NCBI GenBank assembly: GCA_000381625.1
Contig: KB906767.1
Location: 4,111,304 to 4,175,303, forward strand
Source of the DNA: Bryobacterales bacterium KBS 96
GTDB taxonomy: Bacteria > Acidobacteriota > Terriglobia > Bryobacterales > Bryobacteraceae
Length of the DNA stretch: 64,000 nt
Reading direction: 5' to 3'
The position numbers and the translations under genes are program-made. Each line of letters starts with the position of its first letter. The first letter of the stretch is position 1. Below the pieces are notes generated by a model, which saw only the letters and a program-made list of their open reading frames with translations, did no database searches and was not told where the DNA came from. Of the stretch, positions 16,522 to 25,409 are shown in pieces.

Positions 16522-18624
16522 ATGGAATTTCTGCGTAACAAAACGATTTTGCTTCTAATTTCCTTCCTGTTCGTAGGCATCGCGTCCATCCGTCCTGCTA
16601 GCGTCACCAGGTCGGACTGGCCCTCGTACAGCAATGATCCCGGCGCAATGCGCTACGCCAATCTCAACCAGATCAACAGGACCAATGTGTCCTCGTTAAC
16701 GCCCGCGTGGATATTTCACACCACAGTCATGAATCCGAGCACCTCCTTCGAATCGCAGCCGATTGTGGTCAACAACACGATGTACGTCACCTCGCCGCAT
16801 GGGCACGTGTTTGCACTTGATCCTTCCAGCGGCGCACTGAAGTGGACTTTCAATCCGGATATTCCGCCCCTTTCGGATCTCGCGGTCTGCTGCGGGCAGA
16901 CGAATCGCGGCGTGGCTGTCGGCGACGGGAAGGTGTTCGTGGGACAACTTGATGCGTCGCTGGTTGCGCTAGATGCCAACTCGGGCAAGGTGCTCTGGAA
17001 GGTCAAGGTGGACGATTACCACCGCCATTGGACCGAAACGATGGCGCCTCTGTTTGTGAACGGCAAAGTGATCATCGGAGCCTCCGGCGGCGAGTTTCAG
17101 CTTCGCGGCCACGTCTCTGCATATGACTCGGCTACCGGCAAATTAGTATGGCGATTCTACACGGTTCCAGGCCCGGGCCAGAAGGGCAACGATACCTGGG
17201 CGGGCAACTCGTGGAGGAGGGGGGGCGCGACAGTGTGGACCACGCCGGCGGTGGATCCGCATCTCGGCCTGCTTTACATCACCACCAGCAACGCCGCACC
17301 CGATCTGAACGGCTCTGCACGAGCCGGCAACAACCTGTTTACCGCTTCCGTGGTAGCCCTGGATGTGAATACGGGCGCCTACAAGTGGCACTTCCAGGAG
17401 GTCCACCACGATCTATGGGATTACGACGCGACCCAACCGGTCCACTTGTTCACGGCCACGAAAAACGGCCAGCAAGTTCCCGCCCTCGCGCACGCAAATA
17501 AGAATGGAAATTACTTCATTCTCGACCGCCGCGACGGAACGCCGATCTTCGACGTCACCGAAACCAAGGTCCCGACCGATCCGGACTGGCAGCATCCTTC
17601 ACCCACGCAGCCCATGCCAGCCACCGATCCTCTGATCCCGCAATCGGTTGAAACGCCTGTCCTTGGCGTCACCCCGGCTGATTTCTGGACGCCTCCCCAA
17701 GAGCAAACCCTTCTCATCCAGCCAGGTTTCGAAAGCGGACCCGAATACGCGCCCAGCGCTTTCAGCCCTCGCACAAAGTACGCCTATATCAATGCCGGCG
17801 GGTACGATCCGTGGACCATCCGCTCCAGTCCCACACTGTTCAACAGTCTCGGGTCTAGTGGGAATGGCAACATCAAGGGCGTGCAGGGCTTCGGATTGCT
17901 GGATGCAGTGGACACCACCACGGGCAAAATCGTCTGGAAAATCCAGACGCCCGAAAAGCTCGTCTCCGCCGTCACTGTCGCGGGTGACCTGGTTTTCTTC
18001 GGCGAAGGCAACGGCACGTTCAACGCCGTGGACGCGAAGAGCGGCACTAAGCTATGGTCCTTCAAAAGCACGGAACCAGGCGTCGGCGGAGCTAACGGTA
18101 ACTCCGCAGCCTATGTCGTCAATGGGCGCGAGTTCATCGTCATGGGATTCGGCGGGAACGCCCGCGAGCGTGGCGATGGTGCGACCTCGCCCGTCGGCGA
18201 TGCGCTGATCGCGTTCTCGCTGCCGACTAGTAACAACGAACCGGCCGTCGTAACGGCGAGCCCGAAACAGGTCGATACTGGCGCGATTCCACCATCAAAT
18301 CTGATTCCTCCCGCGACCTCCGCGCCGCCCGGCGCCACCGTCGTTACTCTGAACACGCATGACCTTATCTTTAAACCCAATCGATTTACCGTGAAGGCCG
18401 GTCAAAAGGTCGCGGTGCACATCTTGAACTCCGGAGATTCTGACATGAATTTCGCGGTCCAGTTGCCAAATGGAACGTTCGGACTCAAAAGCGAGGTTAA
18501 GGCCGGCACGGACGCCTTTTTCGTTTTCACCGCGCCCTCGCGACCCGGGGAATTCAAGTTTTTCAACCCCGATTCCCCAGTACGATTCTTCGGCAAAGAT
18601 GGCACGATTCATGTGACATCTTAA
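16522..18624 (+). CDS. Secreted PQQ-dependent dehydrogenase with C-terminal cupredoxin-like domain
   Basis: A 700-residue exported quinoprotein. A signal peptide or anchor covers residues 8-26. The eight-bladed propeller (about 30-575) has the PQQ-binding features of quinoprotein alcohol/glucose dehydrogenases: the adjacent cysteine pair at 123-124 (AVCCG), GASGGEF, the WTTPAVDP blade and WDYDATQPVH with the likely catalytic Asp. Tryptophan-docking repeats such as TGKLVWRFY recur. A linker leads to a cupredoxin-like beta-sandwich (about 608-700). In that domain the usual copper ligands are not seen: MNF stands where HNF is expected, and no Cys/His pair follows near the C-terminus. The physiological substrate and electron acceptor are unknown; no cytochrome c gene is adjacent. 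Confidence 0.87.
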   Translation: MEFLRNKTILLLISFLFVGIASIRPASVTRSDWPSYSNDPGAMRYANLNQINRTNVSSLTPAWIFHTTVMNPSTSFESQPIVVNNTMYVTSPHGHVFALDPSSGALKWTFNPDIPPLSDLAVCCGQTNRGVAVGDGKVFVGQLDASLVALDANSGKVLWKVKVDDYHRHWTETMAPLFVNGKVIIGASGGEFQLRGHVSAYDSATGKLVWRFYTVPGPGQKGNDTWAGNSWRRGGATVWTTPAVDPHLGLLYITTSNAAPDLNGSARAGNNLFTASVVALDVNTGAYKWHFQEVHHDLWDYDATQPVHLFTATKNGQQVPALAHANKNGNYFILDRRDGTPIFDVTETKVPTDPDWQHPSPTQPMPATDPLIPQSVETPVLGVTPADFWTPPQEQTLLIQPGFESGPEYAPSAFSPRTKYAYINAGGYDPWTIRSSPTLFNSLGSSGNGNIKGVQGFGLLDAVDTTTGKIVWKIQTPEKLVSAVTVAGDLVFFGEGNGTFNAVDAKSGTKLWSFKSTEPGVGGANGNSAAYVVNGREFIVMGFGGNARERGDGATSPVGDALIAFSLPTSNNEPAVVTASPKQVDTGAIPPSNLIPPATSAPPGATVVTLNTHDLIFKPNRFTVKAGQKVAVHILNSGDSDMNFAVQLPNGTFGLKSEVKAGTDAFFVFTAPSRPGEFKFFNPDSPVRFFGKDGTIHVTS

Positions 18625-18928
18625 GCTCACGCTTGGTTTGACGGAGGCGGCGGCGCGAGAATCTTGAGGGAGGTCGACCAATGAAGACTTCCCTCAAACA
18701 TTGAGGCGCCCCTCTTTGAGCCACTCAAGTTGTGTGCTACATCCGGCGCGATCTTTCTTGCTTTCCTGTCAATTCCTCAAAACAGAACGGGTAATTTTTT
18801 GATCACCCGCTCCATCTCGGCGGCCGAGTACTGCTGGCTTTCGTCCACTCCCCAGCCTTACTTGCCGCCGCCTCGTTGCGGACATTTCACGTATTATTTG
18901 AGCTGGACAAATCACATACTAGCGGCAT
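18625..18928. other. Intergenic region left of the insertion sequence
   Basis: About 300 bp between the dehydrogenase stop and the IS target duplication. No gene or clear terminator seen. Before the insertion, part of this stretch was contiguous with the TonB-receptor upstream region. Confidence 0.45.
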
Positions 18929-18944
18929 CCGATTCAAAAAAGGC
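18929..18944. repeat. Left 16-bp target-site duplication
   Basis: CCGATTCAAAAAAGGC directly abuts the left TG end of the insertion sequence and is repeated exactly at 20625-20640. Confidence 0.9.
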
Positions 18945-19111
18945 TGTCAAGCCTCGTTGAAAATGTCCCCGGTTTTACCTCGTTAGAAATGTCCCCTTTT
19001 GCAGCGCGGCCAAGCAGGCTGCTGGTAGAGTAATTAGCGCGCATCGGGGTCGCGCCCGACACGTACCCAAGACCGAAGCGACGGACTGGCTCCGGGGCAA
19101 TCGGTTCAATC

Positions 19112-19138
19112 AAACCCTTCTGGTGATCAGGAGGGTTT
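19112..19138 (+). terminator. Intrinsic terminator inside the IS, plus direction
   Basis: Stem AAACCCT...AGGGTTT extended by CTG/CAG around GTGAT, followed by TTATTG. It would stop transcription entering the element from the left flank. Confidence 0.5.
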
Positions 19139-19200
19139 TATTGTTTCGGCATTGCCATGGTGAAGCTCCCGAGCCGAGGTCTTGGGTTAGTAAACGCGAA

Positions 19201-19229
19201 GACAGCCGGGCCGGTTTTGCCCGGCTGTC
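19201..19229 (-). terminator. Hairpin directly after the transposase stop
   Basis: A perfect 10-bp GC-rich stem (GACAGCCGGG with CCCGGCTGTC, 9-base loop) one base past the transposase stop codon at 19231. On the minus strand it is followed by a short T-containing stretch. It is a likely terminator for the transposase gene. Confidence 0.55.
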
Positions 19230-19230
19230 C

Positions 19231-20532
19231 TTATGGATTTCCGAGTTTCTGCGAAGCCTGAAGCGCTTTGCGCGCCAGCATTTGCTGATAGCTCTTCTGC
19301 TTGAACGGATGATCCATAGGCAGCGCCTTGCTCTTACGATGTTGCGCGAGTGATTTGCGGATGACCGCCGGAGGCGCGGTAGCCGGCCGTTGTCCGATCT
19401 CGTCCCATTCCATCCGTTGCTCGCGATAGTAGATTTCGATCCGGCCGTCCTGCCATTCGCAAACAGTGACTTTGCTGCGCGCCGGAGCATGTTGCCGGCT
19501 ATTGCGCCGAATCTGGAACAGCCGGGCATGATAGCTGACTACCCAGTCGTTACTGATGGTGCGCGTCTCTTCCAGCCGGAAGATCTCGTCTAAGTCCAGG
19601 CCCTTCGGCACGGCCGTGTGAAAATCTTCGGGCGCTTGCGGCGCACTCACGAAGCGGCGGTTGTGGTCCGCCAAATAGCCGGGCAGAAAATGGTTGCCGT
19701 CGTCCCTCGAAGCGATCTGCTTCAGACGCATCTTCTTGATTAAGCGGCCCTGATGTGTGCCGTGGTTTCGCTCCACCCGTCCTTTCGCCTGGGGCGAACT
19801 GGCGGCGATGATACGGATTCCCAGCTTCGCGCACATGCGCCCAAATTGCGTTACCGGTACTTCTCCACGCAATTGTTGCTTGGGTGTCGGCTCTTGCACG
19901 TATACGTTCTTCCAGTCCGTATACAAGGCCTTCGGAATGCCGTATTTACTCACCCATTTGCGCAGCACCGTCACCGCCGCCCAGATCGTCTCTGCCTCGC
20001 TGAAGAGCGCCTCCGTCCGGCTGGTCGCATCATCGACCATGTTCATCAGAAAGCACTTGGTGCCGCGCTCCTCAAACCAAGCATGCTGGCTGCCATCGAA
20101 CTGCACCAATTCTCCGAAGTGCTTCTGCCGTTCCCGTCGCTTACGATGCGCTTTGTGCTTGCGCTGACGGCTCCATAAGCCTGCTTCGAGCATCCAGCGC
20201 CGTAACGTTTCCGGATGCACCTCCAAGCCATCATCACTGCTCAGATGCTCAGCCGCCAACGTCGGACCAAATCGTTCGCCGATCTTGCCGCTATACTTCT
20301 CCCGGATCAGCGCTAGTGCCCGCGCCCGCAACTTCTTTGGCTTGCTCCAGCTGGAGGGCCGTCCCGCGCTGCGATGTACCAACCCGGGCGCGCCTCCCTC
20401 CCGATACCGCTTCCAGATCCGCTTCGCCTGCCGGTAGCTCACCTCCATCAGCGTTGCCGCGTCTTCTAATCCGATCTCTTTTCGGCTGGCCCGGCCCATC
20501 ACTTCGTGCCGCTTCAGCTCCCTCACACTCAT
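19231..20532 (-). CDS. ISNCY/IS1202-family DDE transposase
   Basis: A 433-residue transposase. The N-terminal part (1-110) contains two helix-turn-helix modules (SVRELKRHEVMGRAS, then ATLMEVSYRQAKRIWKRY) that should bind the repeated AATGTCCCC end sequences. The rve-type catalytic core (about 130-300) has the DDE residues in QFDGSQH, LYTDWKN and KGRVERNHGT. The C-terminal domain is basic. All catalytic residues are present and the frame is open, so the enzyme is probably functional. ATG 20532 (MSVRELK) is preferred over TTG 20547. Length is normal for the family. Confidence 0.9.
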   Translation of the reverse strand: MSVRELKRHEVMGRASRKEIGLEDAATLMEVSYRQAKRIWKRYREGGAPGLVHRSAGRPSSWSKPKKLRARALALIREKYSGKIGERFGPTLAAEHLSSDDGLEVHPETLRRWMLEAGLWSRQRKHKAHRKRRERQKHFGELVQFDGSQHAWFEERGTKCFLMNMVDDATSRTEALFSEAETIWAAVTVLRKWVSKYGIPKALYTDWKNVYVQEPTPKQQLRGEVPVTQFGRMCAKLGIRIIAASSPQAKGRVERNHGTHQGRLIKKMRLKQIASRDDGNHFLPGYLADHNRRFVSAPQAPEDFHTAVPKGLDLDEIFRLEETRTISNDWVVSYHARLFQIRRNSRQHAPARSKVTVCEWQDGRIEIYYREQRMEWDEIGQRPATAPPAVIRKSLAQHRKSKALPMDHPFKQKSYQQMLARKALQASQKLGNP

Positions 20533-20624
20533 CCCTGTCCTTCCCAACCCAAGCCCTCTGCTGACCCAGGTTAGGGGACATTTCTAATGTGGCCTCATGG
20601 GGACATTATCAAAGTGGCGCAACA

Positions 20625-20640
20625 CCGATTCAAAAAAGGC
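20625..20640. repeat. Right 16-bp target-site duplication
   Basis: Exact copy of 18929-18944, directly following the right CA end of the insertion sequence. It lies about 115 bp before the TonB-receptor start codon, so the element sits in that gene's upstream region. Confidence 0.9.
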
Positions 20641-20755
20641 TTGTAATGGGACGCGGCATCGGACAGAATAGTCCAGTCATCTATTTGGGGCCTACGTCGG
20701 CTCAGAGTAGCAACTATTGAACTGCGGAGCCAGCCCCAACAAAGGGGGAAATACC

Positions 20756-23700
20756 GTGCGCATCGGCAAGGCATTATTGGTTGCACTTACAATGCTGATC
20801 TTTGGCTGCGTCGCGATGTATGCGCAGGGCCAGGCTGTGAATGCTCAGTTGAACGGGACTGTGACCGATCCAAATAATGCCGGCGTCCCCGGAGCAAAGG
20901 TGACGCTCTCGAATGTGGAAGTCGGTTTCTCAAGACAATTGAACACGTCCGATACGGGTCAATACACGTTCTCGCTGATACCCCCTGGCACATACGAGTT
21001 ACGGGTGGAGAAGCCGGGCTTCGACCTCTATGTGCAACCAAAGGTTGTGCTGGCGGTCGGGCAGTCTTCCACACTGAACGCGAAGCTCCAAGTTGGATCT
21101 GTTACTCAGACGGTGGAAGTGACTGGGAATGCGCCAGTGCTCGAAACCGGCAATGCCAATGTCGGTTCCGAGGTAAGCACGAAGCAGGCCGTGGAATTAC
21201 CGCTCAATATTCGAAACGTGTTCGGTTTGGTTGCGCTCGACTCCAGCGTAAACAACAGTCAGCAGAATCAAGCGTTGAATCCGCCAGGGTCGCAAGGCAA
21301 CGTAGACCAGGACATTTCGTTTTTCAATTTCGGCGGCGGCCGGTTTGGCACGACGGCGTTTTTGCTCGATGGCCATTGGGACGGCGCAGGCGATTGGGAC
21401 GGAATCATTTACGTGCCGTCAGTCGATGAACTCCAGGAGTTCAAAATCCAGAGCAACTCATTCTCTCCTCAATATGGCTGGAGCATGGGGAACGTGATCA
21501 ATGCGGTGACCAAATCCGGAACCCGGAGCTTCCACGGCGACGCCTTCGAGTTCCTGCGCAACAACAATCTCGACGCTAATAATTTTTTTAATAACCTGAA
21601 CGGTCTGGCGCGACCACAATTCAAGCGCAACCAGTTCGGATTCACGGCAGGTGGCCCGGTCTATCTTCCGAAAATATATCGTCAACGCGATAAAACATTC
21701 ATCTTTGGAACCTATGAGGGGCTTCGGCAGCAGACGCCGACAACTCTACTCACCACCGTGCCGACCGATCTCCAACGGAATGGCGACTTTTCTCAGACAC
21801 CAACAACGATTTACAACCCGTTCACGACGCGGCTTGTAGGTGGAAATTACGTGCGGGATTTGTTCCCCGGCAATGTTATCCCAGCGTCCATGCTAAATCC
21901 GGTATCACAGAAGTTGCTGGCGTACTACCCGCATGCAAACCGGCCCGGCGACCCCAGAACCGGCGTAAATAACTTTGTTGGCACAGCGGGGCTTCCCACC
22001 GACAGCGATCAGTACACGATCAAAGTGGATCACAATATCAACGACTTCCAGCACTTGTTTGTCCGCTGGTCGCAGAAGCGCCAGTTCAAGCAACTGGAAG
22101 GCAATTTTTTCGGCGCGAACAATCCAGGCGGAAACGGTACGCTGGCTCCCGACAATCGCTGGGATGCCGGACTCGGGTATTCGTATGCGATCTCTCCAAC
22201 GCTGGTGATGGTTGCCAATTTGGGATGGGGCAGATGGGTGGAAGGGCGCGTACCGCAGGGCGTTCCCTTTGAGCCGTCTTCAGTAGGGCTGCCGGCATTT
22301 CTGGATGGCTACGGAGGCCCAGGCGCCTTTCCGGGCATCACGATTAACGGCCAGCAGAGCCTGGGTTCCGGGGTGCTGAACGCCACTCCGCGTGAGGCTC
22401 GAACCTATTCCGTCGACTTTACAAAGAATTCCGGAAACCACACCTTTTCCGTAGGGTTCACTGGCATCACCTTCGTATTGACTACTTCGAATTCCTCGCA
22501 GGCCAGCTTCAATTTCGGCGCTGACTTCACGCAAGGGCCAAATCCGACGGCGGCTCTCCCCAATACCGGCTTCGGAGTTGCCTCGTTCCTGCTTGGCACA
22601 GGTGATAACAGCAGCGCCGGTATTACCTTAAGCGCTAGCGCGGCTTTCGTAAAGAAGTATTTTGGTTGGTATTTCAATGACGACTGGAAGGCGACGAACA
22701 AACTTACTCTCAATTTGGGATTGCGATATGATTTCCAGACTTCGCCGACAGATCGTTTTGACAGGCTGTCCTATTTCAGCCTGGCGCAAAACCCAATTTC
22801 GAAGCAGGTAGGCCTCGACTTGCCGGGGTCCATGGTTTACACCGGTGACGGCAATCCACGCAGCATTTACGACCCGCAATACACGAATTTTGCTCCCCGG
22901 GTCGGTTTGAGCTATCAGGTCGCGAGTAGGCTCGTCTTCCGCGCTGGGTTTGGCATGTTCTATACGCCGGCAATGGAATTTGGCGATTATCAGGGATTGT
23001 CGCTCAACGGCTTTAGCCAGACGACTCCTTACGTGGGTACGGTCGACGGAGTCACGCCCGCAAGCTTGTTAAGCGATCCGTTCCCCGCCGGGTTACTGCA
23101 GCCCCCGGGCAAATCGGCTGGAGGCGCGACAAATGTGGGGCAAGCAATCAATGCGAGTATTCGCAACCGCCCCACGCCTTATGTCGAGCAGTGGACCGCA
23201 AACTTGCAGTATGAGATTGCGCCGGAGACTGTGGTGCAAGCGGCGTATATTGGAAATCACGGCGTGAAGCTGCTATTTGGCGCCACTTCGGAGATGAATC
23301 AGCTTCCTGTAGCTGATCTGGCGCTTGGTAACGCGCTGCTTGCACCCGTGAATAATCCGTTTCAAGGCGTGATCGCGAGCGGCGCTCTCTCCGGTCCCAC
23401 TATCCCTTATGGCCAACTCTTACGGCCATTTCCACAGTACACATCAGTTGGAAACGTGCAGATGCCGGCGGGCTTTTCCTCGTATAACGCGCTGGCGCTA
23501 TCGGCTACTCGGAGGTTCAGCAACGGATTACAGTTCCTTCTCTCCTATACTTGGTCGAAGTACCTGACCAACACGGAAGGACCGGAGGGGTGGACGCAGG
23601 GAGCCGCCCAGTCGGTACGGAACTGGTACGATACCTCGCTCGAAAAGTCACTCAGCATCAACGACATACCTCACAGCTTTGTCGCGAGCTATATCTACGA

Positions 23701-24205
23701 ACTGCCAATTGGTAACGGCAAGAAGCTGCAACCTTCTAACAAAATCGTCGAGGGAATTGTCGGCGGTTGGCAGGTGGCCGGAATTTCAACGTTTAAGGAC
23801 GGCTTCCCGTTGCCTGTCACGGCGGCGAATAATAATACCAACTCATTCGGCGGCAACCAGCGCCCGAATGTGTCATCAGACACAAGCGTTCCGAACCAAT
23901 CGATTTACGAGTGGTTCAACGTTGCGGCATTCACCCAGCCCGCTCCATTCACGTTTGGCAATGCGCCTCGAACGGCTGGGTATCTAAGGGCGCAAGGGAC
24001 GCTGAATCAGGACGCCACGCTGCAGAAATATTGGCAACTGTGGAATGAGTCCACGAAACTGCAATTTCGTGCCGAGTTTTACAACCTGTTTAACCGTACC
24101 GGCTTTTACGCACCCAGTACTACGTTTGGTAATGCTGACTTTGGCACGATACCCGGAGCATTTCCTGGCCGCTCAGTACAGCTTGCGCTGAAGCTGTATT
24201 GGTGA
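20756..24205 (+). CDS. Oar-like TonB-dependent outer-membrane receptor
   Basis: A 1149-residue outer-membrane protein of the large acidobacterial type. A signal peptide (residues 1-23) is followed by a carboxypeptidase-regulatory-like beta-sandwich (about 28-115, LNGTVTDPNNAGVPGAKVTL...SLIPPGTYELRVEKPGF), then a plug-like domain (about 120-240, ending in FKIQSNSFSPQYGWSMGNVINAVTKSG), then a long beta-barrel ending in the aromatic QLALKLYW. The GTG at 20756, after AAAGGGGGAAAT, gives a proper signal peptide and is preferred over TTG 20717. By family it imports large nutrients such as glycans or peptides with TonB energy; the ligand is unknown. Two TPR genes and a thioredoxin follow. An insertion sequence lies about 130 bp upstream. 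Confidence 0.9.
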   Translation: MRIGKALLVALTMLIFGCVAMYAQGQAVNAQLNGTVTDPNNAGVPGAKVTLSNVEVGFSRQLNTSDTGQYTFSLIPPGTYELRVEKPGFDLYVQPKVVLAVGQSSTLNAKLQVGSVTQTVEVTGNAPVLETGNANVGSEVSTKQAVELPLNIRNVFGLVALDSSVNNSQQNQALNPPGSQGNVDQDISFFNFGGGRFGTTAFLLDGHWDGAGDWDGIIYVPSVDELQEFKIQSNSFSPQYGWSMGNVINAVTKSGTRSFHGDAFEFLRNNNLDANNFFNNLNGLARPQFKRNQFGFTAGGPVYLPKIYRQRDKTFIFGTYEGLRQQTPTTLLTTVPTDLQRNGDFSQTPTTIYNPFTTRLVGGNYVRDLFPGNVIPASMLNPVSQKLLAYYPHANRPGDPRTGVNNFVGTAGLPTDSDQYTIKVDHNINDFQHLFVRWSQKRQFKQLEGNFFGANNPGGNGTLAPDNRWDAGLGYSYAISPTLVMVANLGWGRWVEGRVPQGVPFEPSSVGLPAFLDGYGGPGAFPGITINGQQSLGSGVLNATPREARTYSVDFTKNSGNHTFSVGFTGITFVLTTSNSSQASFNFGADFTQGPNPTAALPNTGFGVASFLLGTGDNSSAGITLSASAAFVKKYFGWYFNDDWKATNKLTLNLGLRYDFQTSPTDRFDRLSYFSLAQNPISKQVGLDLPGSMVYTGDGNPRSIYDPQYTNFAPRVGLSYQVASRLVFRAGFGMFYTPAMEFGDYQGLSLNGFSQTTPYVGTVDGVTPASLLSDPFPAGLLQPPGKSAGGATNVGQAINASIRNRPTPYVEQWTANLQYEIAPETVVQAAYIGNHGVKLLFGATSEMNQLPVADLALGNALLAPVNNPFQGVIASGALSGPTIPYGQLLRPFPQYTSVGNVQMPAGFSSYNALALSATRRFSNGLQFLLSYTWSKYLTNTEGPEGWTQGAAQSVRNWYDTSLEKSLSINDIPHSFVASYIYELPIGNGKKLQPSNKIVEGIVGGWQVAGISTFKDGFPLPVTAANNNTNSFGGNQRPNVSSDTSVPNQSIYEWFNVAAFTQPAPFTFGNAPRTAGYLRAQGTLNQDATLQKYWQLWNESTKLQFRAEFYNLFNRTGFYAPSTTFGNADFGTIPGAFPGRSVQLALKLYW

Positions 24206-24243
24206 GTGGGAACCCGTCCGGAACTGGTCGATAATAAGAGTTC

Positions 24244-25407
24244 GTGCGCCGGAATTGCCTACCTGTTTTGATGCTGATAGTGCTTTGCTCCGGCATGCGC
24301 GCCGAGCAAAAGGATTACGCGGACGAGATTCGCGCCGCTCAAGAACACGGCCGGTACGGTATTGCGGCTGAGTTATACCGCAAGTTGATCGATTCGGGAA
24401 CGGACAGCCCGGAGATTCGCAGCAACTACGGCGTGATGTTGCAGTTGGCTGGAAAGAGCCGCGCGGCGACGGAGCAGTTCCGGGTCGCTTTACATGCGAA
24501 TCCAAATCTTGCAGCCGCCAATTTATTCAACGGCCTGGCGGAGCTGGATCTCGGCCGGACCAAACAGGCGATTCCCTATCTGGAGCGCGCGGTCCAGTTG
24601 GACCAGGTGCGGCCCGAACCGGAACTGGCCCTCGGCAGAGCTTATGCCGCATTGCGGGATTTCAAAAGCGCCAATGACGCCTATCTCAAGGCTGCGAAAC
24701 GCGATCGAAACAGTGCCGAAGCATGGTACGGAGTGGGGATTACCGACCGCAGTCTTGCCGAAGCTGAGCTAAATCATGGAGCGCGGAGTGGCCGGGTACA
24801 AACGCCTGAGACGCGGACGTTGCTGGACGATGCGTACAAAGCGTTGAGGCGGGCCGCGGAATTGGATCCTCAATCCGCGCGAGTCCACTTGATCCTGGGA
24901 GAAAGCATACGCGATTCTGGCAAGCTGGTGCAGGCGATTCCGGAGTATGAGACCGCAATCCGGCTGGAACCGCAGATGGAAGCGGGTTACCTTGGGCTAG
25001 CGACGACGTACTGGAAGCAAGGAGAATGGGAAGAGGCTATGCCGCCCTTGCAACGTGCTCTAGAACTTGCGCCGCATGATGCGGAAGCGCATGCGATGAT
25101 GGCTGACCTTCTGTTCCGGCAGAACGATCCGAAGGGCGCCGGACAACAAGCGGCTTTTGCTATATCCGGAAACCCTAAACTCGCGCTGCCGCGAGTGGTG
25201 CTGGCTCGTATCGACCTGGCCAACAAAGAGCCCGTCAAGGCTGCCGCGGAGTTGGAACAAGTAGCGGAACTCGACCCGGATGGCAGCTACCATTTTCTGC
25301 TTTGGAGGGCTTACAAGATGGCAAAGAAGCCGGAGCAAGCGGAGGCGGCGCTGGCGGAGTTTCACCGTCGCCGGGATGCTATTGACAAGCCAGCCGTCCA
25401 CCCATAG
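24244..25407 (+). CDS. Exported TPR-repeat protein
   Basis: A 387-residue protein with a short signal peptide (residues 1-20, LMLIVLCSGMRA). About nine tetratricopeptide repeats then fill the length, with typical PEIRSNYGVMLQLAGK, AEAWYGVGITDRSLAE and AHAMMADLLFRQND units. It starts at GTG 24244, 38 bp after the receptor stop, so the two are probably co-transcribed. TPR proteins of this kind act as periplasmic or outer-membrane scaffolds, perhaps helping the receptor assemble or hand over substrate; that role is inferred. It resembles the TPR protein encoded on the opposite strand just downstream in repeat order and in several signature stretches, so the two are likely paralogues. Confidence 0.85.
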   Translation: MRRNCLPVLMLIVLCSGMRAEQKDYADEIRAAQEHGRYGIAAELYRKLIDSGTDSPEIRSNYGVMLQLAGKSRAATEQFRVALHANPNLAAANLFNGLAELDLGRTKQAIPYLERAVQLDQVRPEPELALGRAYAALRDFKSANDAYLKAAKRDRNSAEAWYGVGITDRSLAEAELNHGARSGRVQTPETRTLLDDAYKALRRAAELDPQSARVHLILGESIRDSGKLVQAIPEYETAIRLEPQMEAGYLGLATTYWKQGEWEEAMPPLQRALELAPHDAEAHAMMADLLFRQNDPKGAGQQAAFAISGNPKLALPRVVLARIDLANKEPVKAAAELEQVAELDPDGSYHFLLWRAYKMAKKPEQAEAALAEFHRRRDAIDKPAVHP

Positions 25408-25409
25408 TT

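Larger units (their letters stand above)
18945..20624 (-). mobile_element. IS1202-like (ISNCY) insertion sequence, 1680 bp, intact
   Basis: Ends start with TGT and finish with ACA and form imperfect inverted repeats of about 26 bp (left TGTCAAGCC...AATGTCCCC, right complement TGTTGCGCC...AATGTCCCC). Each end holds a second copy of AATGTCCCC about 25 bp inward (18988-18996 and 20574-20582), as expected for double transposase-binding sites. A single complete transposase gene lies inside on the minus strand. The flanking 16-bp direct repeats are perfect, so the insertion is recent. From memory, IS1202-type elements fall into groups with long duplications, and 15-18 bp fits the ISTde1 group; I could not check this. 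Confidence 0.9.
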
